Assembly: GCA_009780245.1 (NCBI GenBank)
Contig: WRAJ01000025.1
Span: 1-34,076, forward strand
DNA from: Turicibacter sp.
GTDB lineage: Bacteria > Bacillota_I > Bacilli_A > MOL361 > Turicibacteraceae
Direction: 5' to 3'
Length of the DNA stretch: 34,076 nt
The notes under the pieces were generated by a model. That model was not told where the DNA came from and made no database searches. It worked only from the letters and a program-made list of their open reading frames with translations. Of this stretch, positions 1-8,382 are shown piece after piece; the first letter of the stretch is position 1, and every line of letters starts with the position of its first letter. Made by a program: the position numbers and the translations under genes.

Positions 1-732
1 AGAAAGATGCGCCACATCCGCCACTGCTTTTTCCTCCGTATCAACCGCACTTAAAGCAGGGCGCATGTCGTTTTCCACCTTAAAGTGTTGATTCGCTAGC
101 GACACAATCTCGTCATGGGTGACGTCTCCGAGCACCGTTATCTGTACTTCGTCACCCGTCATCATCGACTGATAGGTTGACACTAATGTTTTTTCATCGA
201 TGTTTTTTAAGTCTTCGATGTAGCCGTCGCCGCTGATGCCGAATTTTTCATCGGCGCACATCGCGGCCACCATTTTTTTCAAAGCGTAACTCGTTTTGTC
301 GTCGTAAATCGATTCGATGTCTTCTTTTAGCATCCGCTTCTCCAGTGCCACGACTTCTTTATTGAACGCGCCGTTTTCGATGCGTGGATTCAGCAAAACT
401 TCGCTCAACACTTTCAGCGCGTCCTCAAATAACGGCGGTGCAGCGGTTAAAAACTTCTCGTTTGAAATCTGTAAGTAAAAACTCACCACGTGCGTCTGAC
501 CTTGCTTTTTCGCTGAGGTTGAGAGTGAGGCACCGTATAAGTCTTCAAGCGCAGCGTTGAGTGCTTTTTTCGACGTGTAAGTGCTGCTTGAATTTCTTAA
601 AATCGCCGATAATAATAAACGCGAGGTGATTGTTTCGCGCTCTAAGTTCGCTTTAAACGCCACTTTGAGCAGCGTCGTCTTAAATTTGGTCGTGTTTATC
701 GTTGTGATGTTCCCAGTTGTCTCTGTTTGCAT
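1..732 (-). CDS. M16 (insulinase) family protein, YmfF-like, 5' part only
   Basis: Translating the minus strand from the ATG at 730-732 gives an open frame of 244 codons that runs off the left edge of the window. It starts MQTETTGNITTINTTKFKTT and contains LEDLYGASLS and KEVVALEKRMLKEDI, which match the N-terminal half of the M16 peptidase-like proteins found in pairs in Bacilli (YmfF/YmfH; YmfF is now linked to EF-P modification). No zinc-binding HxxEH motif is seen in the visible part, as expected of the YmfF-type partner, which lacks it. A GGGAG ribosome binding site lies about 10 nt before the ATG. The gene follows the palindromic repeat array at 809-1038 and is read in the same direction as coaX. 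Family assignment is confident; the exact subfamily is inferred from the N-terminus only. Confidence 0.8.
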   Translation of the reverse strand, partial: MQTETTGNITTINTTKFKTTLLKVAFKANLERETITSRLLLSAILRNSSSTYTSKKALNAALEDLYGASLSTSAKKQGQTHVVSFYLQISNEKFLTAAPPLFEDALKVLSEVLLNPRIENGAFNKEVVALEKRMLKEDIESIYDDKTSYALKKMVAAMCADEKFGISGDGYIEDLKNIDEKTLVSTYQSMMTGDEVQITVLGDVTHDEIVSLANQHFKVENDMRPALSAVDTEEKAVADVAHLS

Positions 733-808
733 TTAATCTGCTCCCTTGTTTACTAGTCTTTACTAATTTCTGCTGTTTTGTTAAACTTCAATGTTCGCTC
801 GACGGCAG

Positions 809-1038
809 AATGTCAACTTTTTTGTGTTTTAGCGCGATTTGTTGACATTGTCAATGATTCCACACCAGTGGAATGTCAACTTTTTTGTGTTTTAACGCGA
901 TTTGTTGACATTATCGATGAATCTACACCTGTAAAATATCAACTTTTTTGTGTTTTAGCGCGATTTGTTGACATTGTCGATGATTCTATATCAATAAAAT
1001 ATCAACTTTTTTACGTTTTAGCTCGATTTGTTGATATT
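809..1038. repeat. four 63-bp tandem repeats, each with a long inverted repeat
   Basis: This fills most of the 361-bp gap between coaX and the M16 gene. Four copies start at 809, 872, 935 and 998, exactly 63 bp apart. Each copy has 9-bp arms (AATGTCAAC and GTTGACATT, 32 bp apart start to start) around a conserved T-rich loop containing GTGTTTTAGCGCGATTT. In copy 4 both arms have changed together to AATATCAAC and GTTGATATT. The spacers between copies also form small hairpins (for example ATTCCAC and GTGGAAT, 853-870) in which paired positions change together. Where pairing is imperfect, the mismatch is a G-U wobble on the minus strand, the direction of the flanking genes. The plus strand reads through in one frame, but there is no ribosome binding site, so I treat this as non-coding. 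Confidence 0.85.
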
Positions 1039-1093
1039 TCAACAAAACCGCACCAGCGAAACATCGCATCCCCACACACTTTTGGCATTTCAT

Positions 1094-1861
1094 CTAGTTC
1101 CCACAGTTCTTATCATAGATAATCCGCATACCCTTAAAACTTAAGTTCGGATCGTACTCGTCAATCACGTCGGTCCCGTTATAAATAATCCGCCCAAGAC
1201 CGCCTGTGGCAATCACTTTCGCCTCGCCGACTTCTTCTTTGATTTTATTAATGATATATTCAGTTTGCCCAATATAACCAAAGACTAAACCGCCCTGCAT
1301 ACTCGTAATGGTGTTTTTGCATCGGATACTGTTAGGCTTCTTAATCTCAATCTCCGAAAGCTGCGCCGCCTTGTTCCAGAGTGCCATCGCTGACGTTTCA
1401 ATCCCCGGTGAAATCAATCCGAATTCAAACGTCCCGTCCCCGCTTAAATAATCGTACGTCGTCGCCGTGCCAAAATCGATGACAATCAACGGCCCTTCGT
1501 GCAAATAATGCCCAGCCACCAGATCAACGATGCGATCTGCGCCGACCGCCTTTGGGTTTTCCGTCTTAATCTGAATCCCGGTCTTCACGCCCGCACCGAC
1601 AATGATCGGTTCCAAGTCAAAAAACTTATAAATCGAATTTCGTAACGAATGCATGATCTTCGGCACTACGCTAGAAATGACAACCCCTTCTACTTGTGCC
1701 TCGTCGATGCCCTTTCCGTGAAACAAAGCGTAAAAAATAGCCGCAAACTCATCCGAAGTCCGTCGCTGGCTGGTTGTCAAACGAAAACTGGCGATGATGT
1801 CCATGCCGTCCATAACCCCAATTGTAATGTTCGTATTCCCCACATCGATTACTGTAATCAC
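1094..1861 (-). CDS. coaX: type III pantothenate kinase
   Basis: Catalyses ATP-dependent phosphorylation of pantothenate, the first step of coenzyme A synthesis, in the cytoplasm. The 255-residue length is normal for CoaX. Visible family motifs are the N-terminal DVGNTN (residues 6-11, phosphate-binding), NPKAVGADR (102-110) and DFGTATTYDYL (129-139), typical of the ASKHA-fold type III enzyme rather than CoaA. The start codon overlaps the end of coaBC by 4 nt (ATGA type), so the two are probably translationally coupled. It is the last gene of a panT-coaBC-coaX operon, so uptake, phosphorylation and the next two CoA steps are encoded together. The product is expected to be feedback-insensitive to CoA, as is known for type III enzymes. 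Confidence 0.95.
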   Translation of the reverse strand: MITVIDVGNTNITIGVMDGMDIIASFRLTTSQRRTSDEFAAIFYALFHGKGIDEAQVEGVVISSVVPKIMHSLRNSIYKFFDLEPIIVGAGVKTGIQIKTENPKAVGADRIVDLVAGHYLHEGPLIVIDFGTATTYDYLSGDGTFEFGLISPGIETSAMALWNKAAQLSEIEIKKPNSIRCKNTITSMQGGLVFGYIGQTEYIINKIKEEVGEAKVIATGGLGRIIYNGTDVIDEYDPNLSFKGMRIIYDKNCGN

Positions 1862-3051
1862 ACTAATTGCTCCATTCTCTTCAAAATTTCAGTTGCGACC
1901 TCGTCCTTACTCATCAACGCAAGCGTCGTCGCGTCACCCTGCGTGACCAATGTCACCTTATTCGTATCGCCGGCAAACCCAGCGCCTTCTTCATGCAAAT
2001 CATTGGCAACCACCAGATCGACTTGCTTCTGCTGCAACTTCAACCGGGCATTCGTTAACAAATCTTCGGTTTCCATCGCAAAGGCCACCACGATTTGATG
2101 AGCTTTTTTTTGTGCTGCAACCTCCGCTACGATGTCTTTCGTTTGCGCAAGCGCCAGCACGGGTGCCCCCTTCAACTCTTTTTTCTTTAGTTTTTGCTCG
2201 GCAATTTCTGTTGGTGCATAATCAGAGACGGCAGCAGCAGCGATAAAATAATCGAAATCGCGGTGCTGCATCGATGCGCTATGCATCTCGGCTGCCGATG
2301 TGACGTGCTTCACACTTACCCCGTGAGGTTCCTTAAGCCCCGTCGGACCGGCAATCAATACCACATCTGCTCCCTTACGCTTCGCTTGGCGGGCCAGTGC
2401 ATAGCCCATCTTTCCGGTCGAACGGTTGCTCAAAAACCTTACTGGATCAAGGGCTTCCCTCGTCGGACCTGCCGTGATGACCACTTTTTTCCCTGCCCAT
2501 TCGTGCGTAGCGAACAGGATGTCAGCGATCTTTTCCTCGATATCGGACAACTCAGCCAAGCGGCCGGCACCCACGTCGCCACACGCTAAATAGCCCACGC
2601 CAGACGCTATGAAGTGGACACCGTCTTGCCTAAGTTGTTCCCTATTGCGCTGCGTGGCAACGTGGTTAAGCATGGCGGTGTTCATCGCGGGCGCAACTAA
2701 CGTCGGACAGTTAAACGCGAGATACAACGTGCTCAGCATATCATCCGCCACACCAGCAGCGAACTTAGCCAGCACATTCGCCGTCGCCGGCGCCACCACG
2801 AACAGGTCGGCCTTCTTCGCTAAACTGACGTGATTCACGTTATAGTCAAAATTGCGGTCAAACGTATCGACCGCAACTTTATTGTTTGTTAAGACTTCAA
2901 AGGTTAAAGGGGTCACAAATTCCGTTGCGTTTTTCGTCATCACAACGTGAACGTCGTACCCTTTTTTTAACAGGTTACTCGCAAGCTGCGCACTTTTATA
3001 CGCCGCAATGCCACCCGTCACCCCTAATACAATCACTTTTTTTTCTCCCAT
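1858..3051 (-). CDS. coaBC: bifunctional phosphopantothenoylcysteine decarboxylase / phosphopantothenate-cysteine ligase
   Basis: Converts 4'-phosphopantothenate to 4'-phosphopantetheine in two steps: CTP-dependent ligation of cysteine (CoaB), then FMN-dependent decarboxylation (CoaC). The 397-residue protein has the usual order. The N-terminal flavoprotein CoaC domain (about 1-180) shows GVTGGIAAYKS, the catalytic histidine in NHVSL (H74), the PAMN motif (121-124) and the conserved cysteine in ACGD (C157). The CoaB domain (about 188-397) shows ITAGPTREALDPVRFLSN and STGKMG, and a lysine-rich KLKKKEL segment. It overlaps coaX downstream by 4 nt and touches the panT stop at position 3051, so all three genes are tightly packed. 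Assignment is firm. Confidence 0.96.
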   Translation of the reverse strand: MGEKKVIVLGVTGGIAAYKSAQLASNLLKKGYDVHVVMTKNATEFVTPLTFEVLTNNKVAVDTFDRNFDYNVNHVSLAKKADLFVVAPATANVLAKFAAGVADDMLSTLYLAFNCPTLVAPAMNTAMLNHVATQRNREQLRQDGVHFIASGVGYLACGDVGAGRLAELSDIEEKIADILFATHEWAGKKVVITAGPTREALDPVRFLSNRSTGKMGYALARQAKRKGADVVLIAGPTGLKEPHGVSVKHVTSAAEMHSASMQHRDFDYFIAAAAVSDYAPTEIAEQKLKKKELKGAPVLALAQTKDIVAEVAAQKKAHQIVVAFAMETEDLLTNARLKLQQKQVDLVVANDLHEEGAGFAGDTNKVTLVTQGDATTLALMSKDEVATEILKRMEQLV

Positions 3052-3692
3052 TAGCTCATCATCCTTTTTACCTTTGGTTCAAGTATGAGAACCAATTTCG
3101 TAATCAATACACCTGCCAATATGGCCTCAGGAATCCCGTTTTGAACCGCCACCACGCCTAGAAAGGCGAGCACAGCGCGGGAACCAGCTAAGCTTAAAGC
3201 CGCTGCGTATGGCTCGACAAAAATAACGAAAATCAAACCAAGCACCATGACCGTGTGCAACAACGTTACTGTGACAGCTGTGATCGCGGTGGCTACTGGT
3301 GCTGGTATTTTCCATTTCTCATTTCTCAGCCATTGATAAATCAGCGCTGCTAAGACACCCAGCAACACCCGTGGCACAATGGCAATCACTAAGCTTAAGG
3401 GGTTGCCACTAAAACCGTCGGGCGCTGGTGCAAGCGGTGAGAACAAGAAGGATGTTAATCCCGGGCGAAGCGTCGCATTGGTGACGCTGACAATCCCAAA
3501 CGTCAACCCAATGGTCGCTCCCCCCTTAACTCCTAGCAGAATGCCCGCTAAAATCGTCGGGATGTGCAAAGTGGTAATGTTAATCACACCAAGGGGGATA
3601 AACCCTAAAAACGGGATGGCTGTCATGACAATGTGGATGCTAATAAAAGCTGCCGTCAGCACCATAAAACGTGTCTTCTGTTTATTATTCAT
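3051..3692 (-). CDS. panT: ECF transporter substrate-binding (S) component, probably for pantothenate
   Basis: A 213-residue, very hydrophobic protein with about six membrane segments. Its length, the N-terminal KTRFMVLTAAFISIHIVM and the long loop with NATLRPGLTSFLFSP fit the S-component family of energy-coupling factor vitamin transporters (ECF_trnsprt/DUF3816 type). S components bind the vitamin and use a shared EcfA1A2T module encoded elsewhere; no such module is in this window. Pantothenate is inferred as substrate because the gene is directly fused in operon to coaBC and coaX and is preceded by a pan-motif-like RNA hairpin. An AGAGGAG ribosome binding site lies 5-10 nt before the ATG. 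Another substrate cannot be excluded from sequence alone. Confidence 0.8.
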   Translation of the reverse strand: MNNKQKTRFMVLTAAFISIHIVMTAIPFLGFIPLGVINITTLHIPTILAGILLGVKGGATIGLTFGIVSVTNATLRPGLTSFLFSPLAPAPDGFSGNPLSLVIAIVPRVLLGVLAALIYQWLRNEKWKIPAPVATAITAVTVTLLHTVMVLGLIFVIFVEPYAAALSLAGSRAVLAFLGVVAVQNGIPEAILAGVLITKLVLILEPKVKRMMS

Positions 3693-3764
3693 GTTTCAAA
3701 ACTCCTCTGTCGTCCCGGATGGGTACGATGATTATTTTTATTTATTATTGCAAGTTGATCGACT

Positions 3765-3815
3765 AACACTTCTGTGCACTACCGCTTCGGTTGAATGCGG
3801 TGTGGTTTTAGTGTT
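3765..3815 (-). promoter_or_regulatory. candidate pan-motif RNA hairpin in the panT leader
   Basis: Read on the minus strand, this 51-nt element has outer arms AACACT and AGTGTT. Inside is a stem CAC-ACCGC-(A)-TTC pairing with GAA-GCGGT-(A)-GTG, closed by a short AACC loop. Two single A residues bulge, one on each side of the stem. The pan RNA motif, known from leaders of pantothenate synthesis genes in several phyla, is described as a stem-loop with two conserved bulged A residues. Here the element lies 73 nt upstream of a pantothenate/CoA operon, which supports that reading. It starts about 8 nt after the PBP stop codon and has no U-run, so it is not a standard terminator. Match to the formal consensus was not computed. 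Confidence 0.5.
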
Positions 3816-3822
3816 GCTTCAT

Positions 3823-6800
3823 CTACTCCTCACGTCGAGGTAAAACACCTTCTTGTGATAAAAAGTTTGACATAAATTGTGTAATGCCTGAACGAGAAGC
3901 CGGGCCACCTGTGTCCGGGTCATCGTCCCCTGGCAAACCTGGTATTCCTGGGAACTCATCGTCTGGTGTTGCTGGTTCTGGACCGCTCGAAACAAAGAGG
4001 GTGATCACTTCATTCGGCTCCATGGTCCCGGTTGGGTTCGTTCTAATGATGCGACCTACTTGTACCGTATCTGAATGCTCCTGCTCAATGAGATACGCTG
4101 TCGCTGAAATACCATTGTCAAGTCGCCATTCTTGGAACATGACCAGCGTCCATCCATTCATTGGCGGAATTGTAATTTCAAACTCGGATTCGTCAATGAG
4201 ATTTTGGTTTTGTACCACGTTCGATGGCTCACTCATTTGCCCGCCTTCTTCAAATCTCGTCACAACGTGGAACGAAGCAATCCCAGCAAGTTGCGATAAC
4301 GTTAAATCGTCAACGTCTAAATAGTTGTCTGTTGTGCTTCCTAGCTCCATGGTGCCTCCACTAGCTAGGTTTCCGATGACGACGTATTCAGTGCCACCGA
4401 TCGCTTCAATTTGTCTCACCATCATCGCTGCTTGCCCTTCGGTTGGGTTGCGAAGAGCGTCGCTGATGTGTGTCGCGCTTTGCGTAGCTGCACGAACGCT
4501 AGACAATGTCGATTGTGCTTCTTCAAGCGACATCGGTAAATCATCAATGTGATCCCAAGTGAACTCTAGTGTTGTTCCTGTCGCACTTACCGCAAAATTG
4601 GTTGGGGTATCAGGTAACGTGAACCTTGTAGACACACAAGCTGGGCCATGGCCAGCTTGGAATAATTCCCACCTCTCAAATGCGCCAGGTGTTGCTGCAC
4701 CTGGTGAACAAGTGACGCCAATTTGATCGCCACCCATCAATTCGAATGGCGCTTCAAAAATCCCAGCTGGCCGTTCTGGTCGACGCCACGGTTCTTCATG
4801 CTCGATGCGTCCCATAATGCCTCTAAACAAATTATTAGGCATCTGCCCCGCCGCATCTCTTAAAAAGTGACCGGTTTCAATGGATACAGCAACCGATTCA
4901 TAGCCTACCCAAACAGCTAATGTGTACTCCTGCGTATAACCCGCAATCCAAACATCTCCAACTGCATCGCCTGGAATCAACCCTGGGTGTTCTAAACGCG
5001 CACCTTCAAGGTCAGTTGTTCCTGTCTTTGCTGCAATAAACCAATCTGGAATGTTAGCAAGTGTTGCAGTTGCAAGTCGATACTCACCACGATTCTGATC
5101 ACCAGTAACCGTTGTTCTAAGGGTATCGGTCATCAAATAAGCCGTTACTTCGCTCATCGCACGTTCCGAGCGAAACGGTGCTGCTGGTTCCTGCCCTTCT
5201 GCAACTGGCACTTCTGATGGGCAATAATAAATAGTGCCATCAGGTGCCACAATGCGAAAAATCGAACGCGGCTCGTTATAAATCCCTGTGTTCCCAAATG
5301 CTGCGTACGCACCCGCTAAATGAATGGGTGCAAATCCGTCCGTATTCCCGCCAATCGCATAAGATTCATACAAGCGAGCTTCATCTTCTGGGAATCCTAA
5401 ACGTGTAATAAATTCATGAACCGCATCAGCATCGTGATTCACTGCAGCATTGAATGCTTGTAGTGCCGGTGGGTTCCACGAAGGTGCCATCGCTTGTCTC
5501 ATCGTGACACGCCCATCGTGCTCGCGTGACCAGTTACGAACAAGCACACCATTGCCATAAGCAAACAAATCATCATCAAGCATCGTTCCAGGCCCCCAAC
5601 CTAAAAATTCCATCGCTGGGCCGTATGCCCAAATCGGCTTGGAAGTAGAACCGATTGACCTAGTAAGGTCCGTCGCCATCACACGACCACGCTCCATCCC
5701 TGGAACGTAATCTTCTCGAAGCGCTCGTTGCAAGTCGCGTCCCGCAAGGCCACGAATATAACCCGTCTGTGTTTCCACCACAATCGCAGCACCTTGTCGA
5801 TGATCGTTCGGCCAATTGACAACGTCGTTGGTTGTAAAAGCATTAAACACATTTTCTTGAATCGCTGGGTCCATGTACGTATAAATACGATACCCATCGT
5901 GTGCACCAATACCCCAAACGTTATAAGCTTCTTCAAGGACTAAGTTAACGTAGTCAATAAACATTTCATCTTCTTCCATCGTCGTACTCGTATAATAAAC
6001 AAGCAAATCCGTAATCGGCTCCGCTGCCGCTAAATCGCGAAGCGTGGCATTGATATACCCATGACGGTACATCATATCAAGCACTTCGTTTCTTCGTACC
6101 TCCGTGAAATGCGGGTTCCAGTCCGGACGAAATTGATTAGGTGATTGCACAAGGCCAGCTAACGTCGCCGCTTGTGATAACGTTAAATGACTTGCGTTCA
6201 CACCAAAGTAAAACTGTGCTGCTGCTTGAACCCCATAAATCCCACCACCAAATGGCGAGTAGTTTAAGTAAGCTTCTAAAATTTGATCTTTTGATAAGAT
6301 TCTCTCAATTTGAAAAGACAATAACATTTCTTGCATCTTTCTCTCAATCGACACATCACGTTGCCCATCTTCGAATAGAAGGTGCGTTTGGTTGATTAAC
6401 TGCTGTGTGATCGTAGACCCCCCTTGCAAGCCGTCCGTTCCATGAATAAACGTTTCAATATTAAACACCTGCGCTGCTAACGTTCTGGTCCAGTCTACAC
6501 CGTAATGCTCAAAAAAGCGGGCATCCTCGATCGCTAGAATCGCATCAATCATCACCGGTGAAATGTCGTGTAAATAAACCCATTCACGATTGACACCCGT
6601 TTCATGAAACACGTTTCCGTCAGCATCAACAATTTGTGTTGAATTCGCTGCAACAATGAGATTGACGTTTAAATCCGGTGTTTCTGCTAAAACGCCCATT
6701 ACCCAGCGACTAGCAAAGAATCCCGCTGCAATAATGGCTCCCAAAAACATCAAGAAAGCCGTCTTCCCAATTGACTTCCAATGCCGCTTTCTCTCCACCT

Positions 6801-6846
6801 TATTCATTCTCGCATTTCTAATTGTTTTATCTTGTACTCTTTTCAT
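3823..6846 (-). CDS. class A penicillin-binding protein (bifunctional transglycosylase/transpeptidase)
   Basis: Polymerises and cross-links peptidoglycan outside the membrane. From the Met at 6846 the protein has 1007 residues: a basic cytoplasmic tail, one membrane anchor (about 28-51), a GT51 domain with the catalytic Glu in IEDARFFEH (E107) and GGSTITQQ (about 142-149), and a transpeptidase domain with STSK (nucleophile S400), SWN (456-458) and KTGTTD (K607). An acidic C-terminal part holds a fibronectin-like stretch and a PASTA-like segment (about 905-970, ending in ITLFVSSGP). An ATG four codons upstream lies inside the AAGGATGG ribosome binding site, so I place the start at 6846, one base after the recU stop. 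The recU-PBP1 order is the same as recU-ponA in Bacillus. It may be called PBP1A/ponA. Confidence 0.95.
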   Translation of the reverse strand: MKRVQDKTIRNARMNKVERKRHWKSIGKTAFLMFLGAIIAAGFFASRWVMGVLAETPDLNVNLIVAANSTQIVDADGNVFHETGVNREWVYLHDISPVMIDAILAIEDARFFEHYGVDWTRTLAAQVFNIETFIHGTDGLQGGSTITQQLINQTHLLFEDGQRDVSIERKMQEMLLSFQIERILSKDQILEAYLNYSPFGGGIYGVQAAAQFYFGVNASHLTLSQAATLAGLVQSPNQFRPDWNPHFTEVRRNEVLDMMYRHGYINATLRDLAAAEPITDLLVYYTSTTMEEDEMFIDYVNLVLEEAYNVWGIGAHDGYRIYTYMDPAIQENVFNAFTTNDVVNWPNDHRQGAAIVVETQTGYIRGLAGRDLQRALREDYVPGMERGRVMATDLTRSIGSTSKPIWAYGPAMEFLGWGPGTMLDDDLFAYGNGVLVRNWSREHDGRVTMRQAMAPSWNPPALQAFNAAVNHDADAVHEFITRLGFPEDEARLYESYAIGGNTDGFAPIHLAGAYAAFGNTGIYNEPRSIFRIVAPDGTIYYCPSEVPVAEGQEPAAPFRSERAMSEVTAYLMTDTLRTTVTGDQNRGEYRLATATLANIPDWFIAAKTGTTDLEGARLEHPGLIPGDAVGDVWIAGYTQEYTLAVWVGYESVAVSIETGHFLRDAAGQMPNNLFRGIMGRIEHEEPWRRPERPAGIFEAPFELMGGDQIGVTCSPGAATPGAFERWELFQAGHGPACVSTRFTLPDTPTNFAVSATGTTLEFTWDHIDDLPMSLEEAQSTLSSVRAATQSATHISDALRNPTEGQAAMMVRQIEAIGGTEYVVIGNLASGGTMELGSTTDNYLDVDDLTLSQLAGIASFHVVTRFEEGGQMSEPSNVVQNQNLIDESEFEITIPPMNGWTLVMFQEWRLDNGISATAYLIEQEHSDTVQVGRIIRTNPTGTMEPNEVITLFVSSGPEPATPDDEFPGIPGLPGDDDPDTGGPASRSGITQFMSNFLSQEGVLPRREE

Positions 6847-6847
6847 A

Positions 6848-7471
6848 TTAATAACCATCCTTAAAGGCTTTATTATTTATTATTTCATCGACAACTTTTA
6901 AATAATCGACACTCGGGTAGGTGTTGCTTGGCACTAAATACCCAGATGTCATGATTTCCTCTCGTTTAAGCGATTTGCGATCCCCTTTTTCATATTCTTG
7001 CCAAAAGGAAAGCAAAGTATCACTCGTGAGTAAATAGATTTCATCCAACACGGAAAATTTCACTAATAAGAAGGCCAACCCACCGTGCTCTGCCACCGCA
7101 AAAATGTGCTTCATCTGATGCGCGTGAACGTTCACAAGCGGAAAGGACGTTTTGTTCGTCGTCTCCTTCGCTTCAAAGTCAACGTAGACCCCTCGGTAGA
7201 TACCGTTAAAGTCCGTCGTCGAAGGCGTCTTAAAATACCCTTCGGTAATCGTGGCCGCTGATCGTTTCGGATAATCAACTTTCACAATTTGCACCGGCGT
7301 CGGTTTCTTGTGAATCACCGCTTTTTGCGAGGCGAGGTAATACTCGTTCACCTTCACAATCTGTGACTCAAACGACATCCCACGCCGCCCAAAATCGACC
7401 GCTTGCTGACGGCCTACTTGCTGGTTAGAATGTTTGATAGTGGTTGTTTTCTTATGCGGATAATTAATCAT
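6848..7471 (-). CDS. recU: Holliday junction resolvase RecU
   Basis: Cleaves four-way DNA junctions in recombination repair and chromosome segregation. The 207-residue length and the sequence match Bacillus RecU closely: MINYP start, VIHKKPTPVQIVKVDYPKRS (about 52-71), and the nuclease core with D87 in STTDFNGIYRG and E100-A-K102 in DFEAKETTNKTSFP. Only one base separates its stop from the PBP start codon. The ATG is preceded immediately by AGAAGG with no spacer, which is unusual; the conserved N-terminus nonetheless supports this start. A -10-like TAGAAT lies only 7 bases upstream, so the transcript may be nearly leaderless. Confidence 0.95.
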   Translation of the reverse strand: MINYPHKKTTTIKHSNQQVGRQQAVDFGRRGMSFESQIVKVNEYYLASQKAVIHKKPTPVQIVKVDYPKRSAATITEGYFKTPSTTDFNGIYRGVYVDFEAKETTNKTSFPLVNVHAHQMKHIFAVAEHGGLAFLLVKFSVLDEIYLLTSDTLLSFWQEYEKGDRKSLKREEIMTSGYLVPSNTYPSVDYLKVVDEIINNKAFKDGY

Positions 7472-7477
7472 CCTTCT

Positions 7478-7506
7478 ATTCTATCAAAATTCAAACAAAA
7501 ATGCAA
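7478..7506 (-). promoter_or_regulatory. probable promoter of recU-PBP
   Basis: On the minus strand, TTGCAT and TAGAAT are separated by exactly 17 bases in a very A+T-rich region just upstream of recU. The -10 element ends 7 bases before the ATG, which would give almost no leader; the promoter could instead be one of several in this A+T-rich stretch. Confidence 0.5.
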
Positions 7507-7554
7507 AATTTTACAAGAGTTTTTTGACTTCCTAACTCAAAATTGATATCCAAA

Positions 7555-7714
7555 AGCCATTGGTTTGCGAAAAACAAGATTTCATTGGCTCTTATTGAAC
7601 GTTTTTGAGCTCTGGGAGCCACTGAAATCGAAAATCTCACGATCCAGTGGCTTTTCTTGGGTCAATCTGACTGATTAGAGCCACTAAAACACGTTTTCTA
7701 CGTTTCCAGTGGCT
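7555..7714. repeat. three hairpin repeats with 62-bp spacing
   Basis: This occupies the middle of the 345-bp gap between pgsA and recU. Hairpins of exactly 36 nt lie at 7555-7590, 7617-7652 and 7679-7714. The outer arms are conserved (AGCCACT and AGTGGCT; AGCCA and TGGCT in the first copy). The inner sequence differs between copies, yet each copy keeps an inner stem: TTTG/CAAG, ATCG/CGAT and ACG/CGT. Copies 2 and 3 are followed on the plus strand by TTTTC, so they look weakly terminator-like in the direction opposite to the flanking genes. The remainder of the gap (7715-7816) shows nothing I recognise. Confidence 0.85.
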
Positions 7715-7816
7715 TTTCCCCAACCGACTCACTTCTAAATCGTTCACCAATCATCAGATCGTTTCAAGCATCAAAGAAAAAATGCCTATCACTAGACATT
7801 TCCAATCGTCAAGCCA

Positions 7817-8371
7817 CTACCGCAGCACTTTTAAATTTTGAAGGACGTATTCGCCACCCGAATAGACCGTTGCAACGGTCATCGCATAAATTAAAACCTG
7901 ATTAACAACCGTCAATCTCGGATCAGCGAGCAACACAATGATCGCGATAAATTGCAAGACCGTCTTAAACTTGCCTGACCAACCTGCTGCAATCACGACG
8001 CCCTTTGAAGCAGCGGTCATGCGCAACCCACTCACGATAAATTCCCGGGTCAAAATAATGAACACAACCCAGCTTGCCACTAAGCCTTGGTTAATAAAAA
8101 CCAAGAACGCGGCGGTCGTTAACATCTTATCCGCAAGGGGATCCATAAACTTACCGAAATCGCTGATTAAATCTAACTTGCGTGCTAAATAGCCATCCAG
8201 CCAATCCGTTGCCGCCGCTGCTGAGAAAATAAGCAACGCCACCGCATTCGCATAAGTCGTCTCAAAGCCCGCCACCACCAATGGCTCATCCAAAAACGCC
8301 AAGTAAAAGCAAAGGATAAAAAACGGAACTAAGACGATTCGTAAAATAGTTAATTTGTTTGCAATGTTCAT
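7817..8371 (-). CDS. pgsA: CDP-diacylglycerol--glycerol-3-phosphate 3-phosphatidyltransferase
   Basis: Membrane enzyme that makes phosphatidylglycerophosphate, the committed step to phosphatidylglycerol and cardiolipin. The 184-residue protein begins MNIANKLTILRI, typical of PgsA, and carries the CDP-alcohol phosphotransferase signature D56-xx-D59-G-xx-A-R-x8-G-xxx-D77-xxx-D81 in a mostly hydrophobic context. It lies 11 bp downstream of rodZ on the same strand. In Bacillus subtilis the RodZ homologue ymfM likewise precedes pgsA, in the same cluster as ymfF/ymfH, so the neighbourhood is partly conserved here but rearranged. Confidence 0.95.
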   Translation of the reverse strand: MNIANKLTILRIVLVPFFILCFYLAFLDEPLVVAGFETTYANAVALLIFSAAAATDWLDGYLARKLDLISDFGKFMDPLADKMLTTAAFLVFINQGLVASWVVFIILTREFIVSGLRMTAASKGVVIAAGWSGKFKTVLQFIAIIVLLADPRLTVVNQVLIYAMTVATVYSGGEYVLQNLKVLR

Positions 8372-8382
8372 CGCCCTACTCC

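Noticed and set aside
809..817. Promoter for the M16 gene using the TTGACA in the last repeat arm
   Set aside because: The sequence 17 bases downstream (CATTGA) is a poor -10 element, so I could not support it.
809..1038. CRISPR array
   Set aside because: Units are nearly identical along their whole length, with no unique spacers, and no cas genes are present.
778..1122. Plus-strand open frame of 114 codons encoding 21-residue repeats
   Set aside because: It exists because the 63-bp repeat unit is a multiple of three. It starts with TTG without a ribosome binding site, overlaps the end of coaX, and the pattern of change fits paired bases better than codons.
3379..3843. Plus-strand frame of 154 codons opposite panT
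   Set aside because: Antisense to a clear membrane transporter gene; composition reflects the complement of hydrophobic codons.
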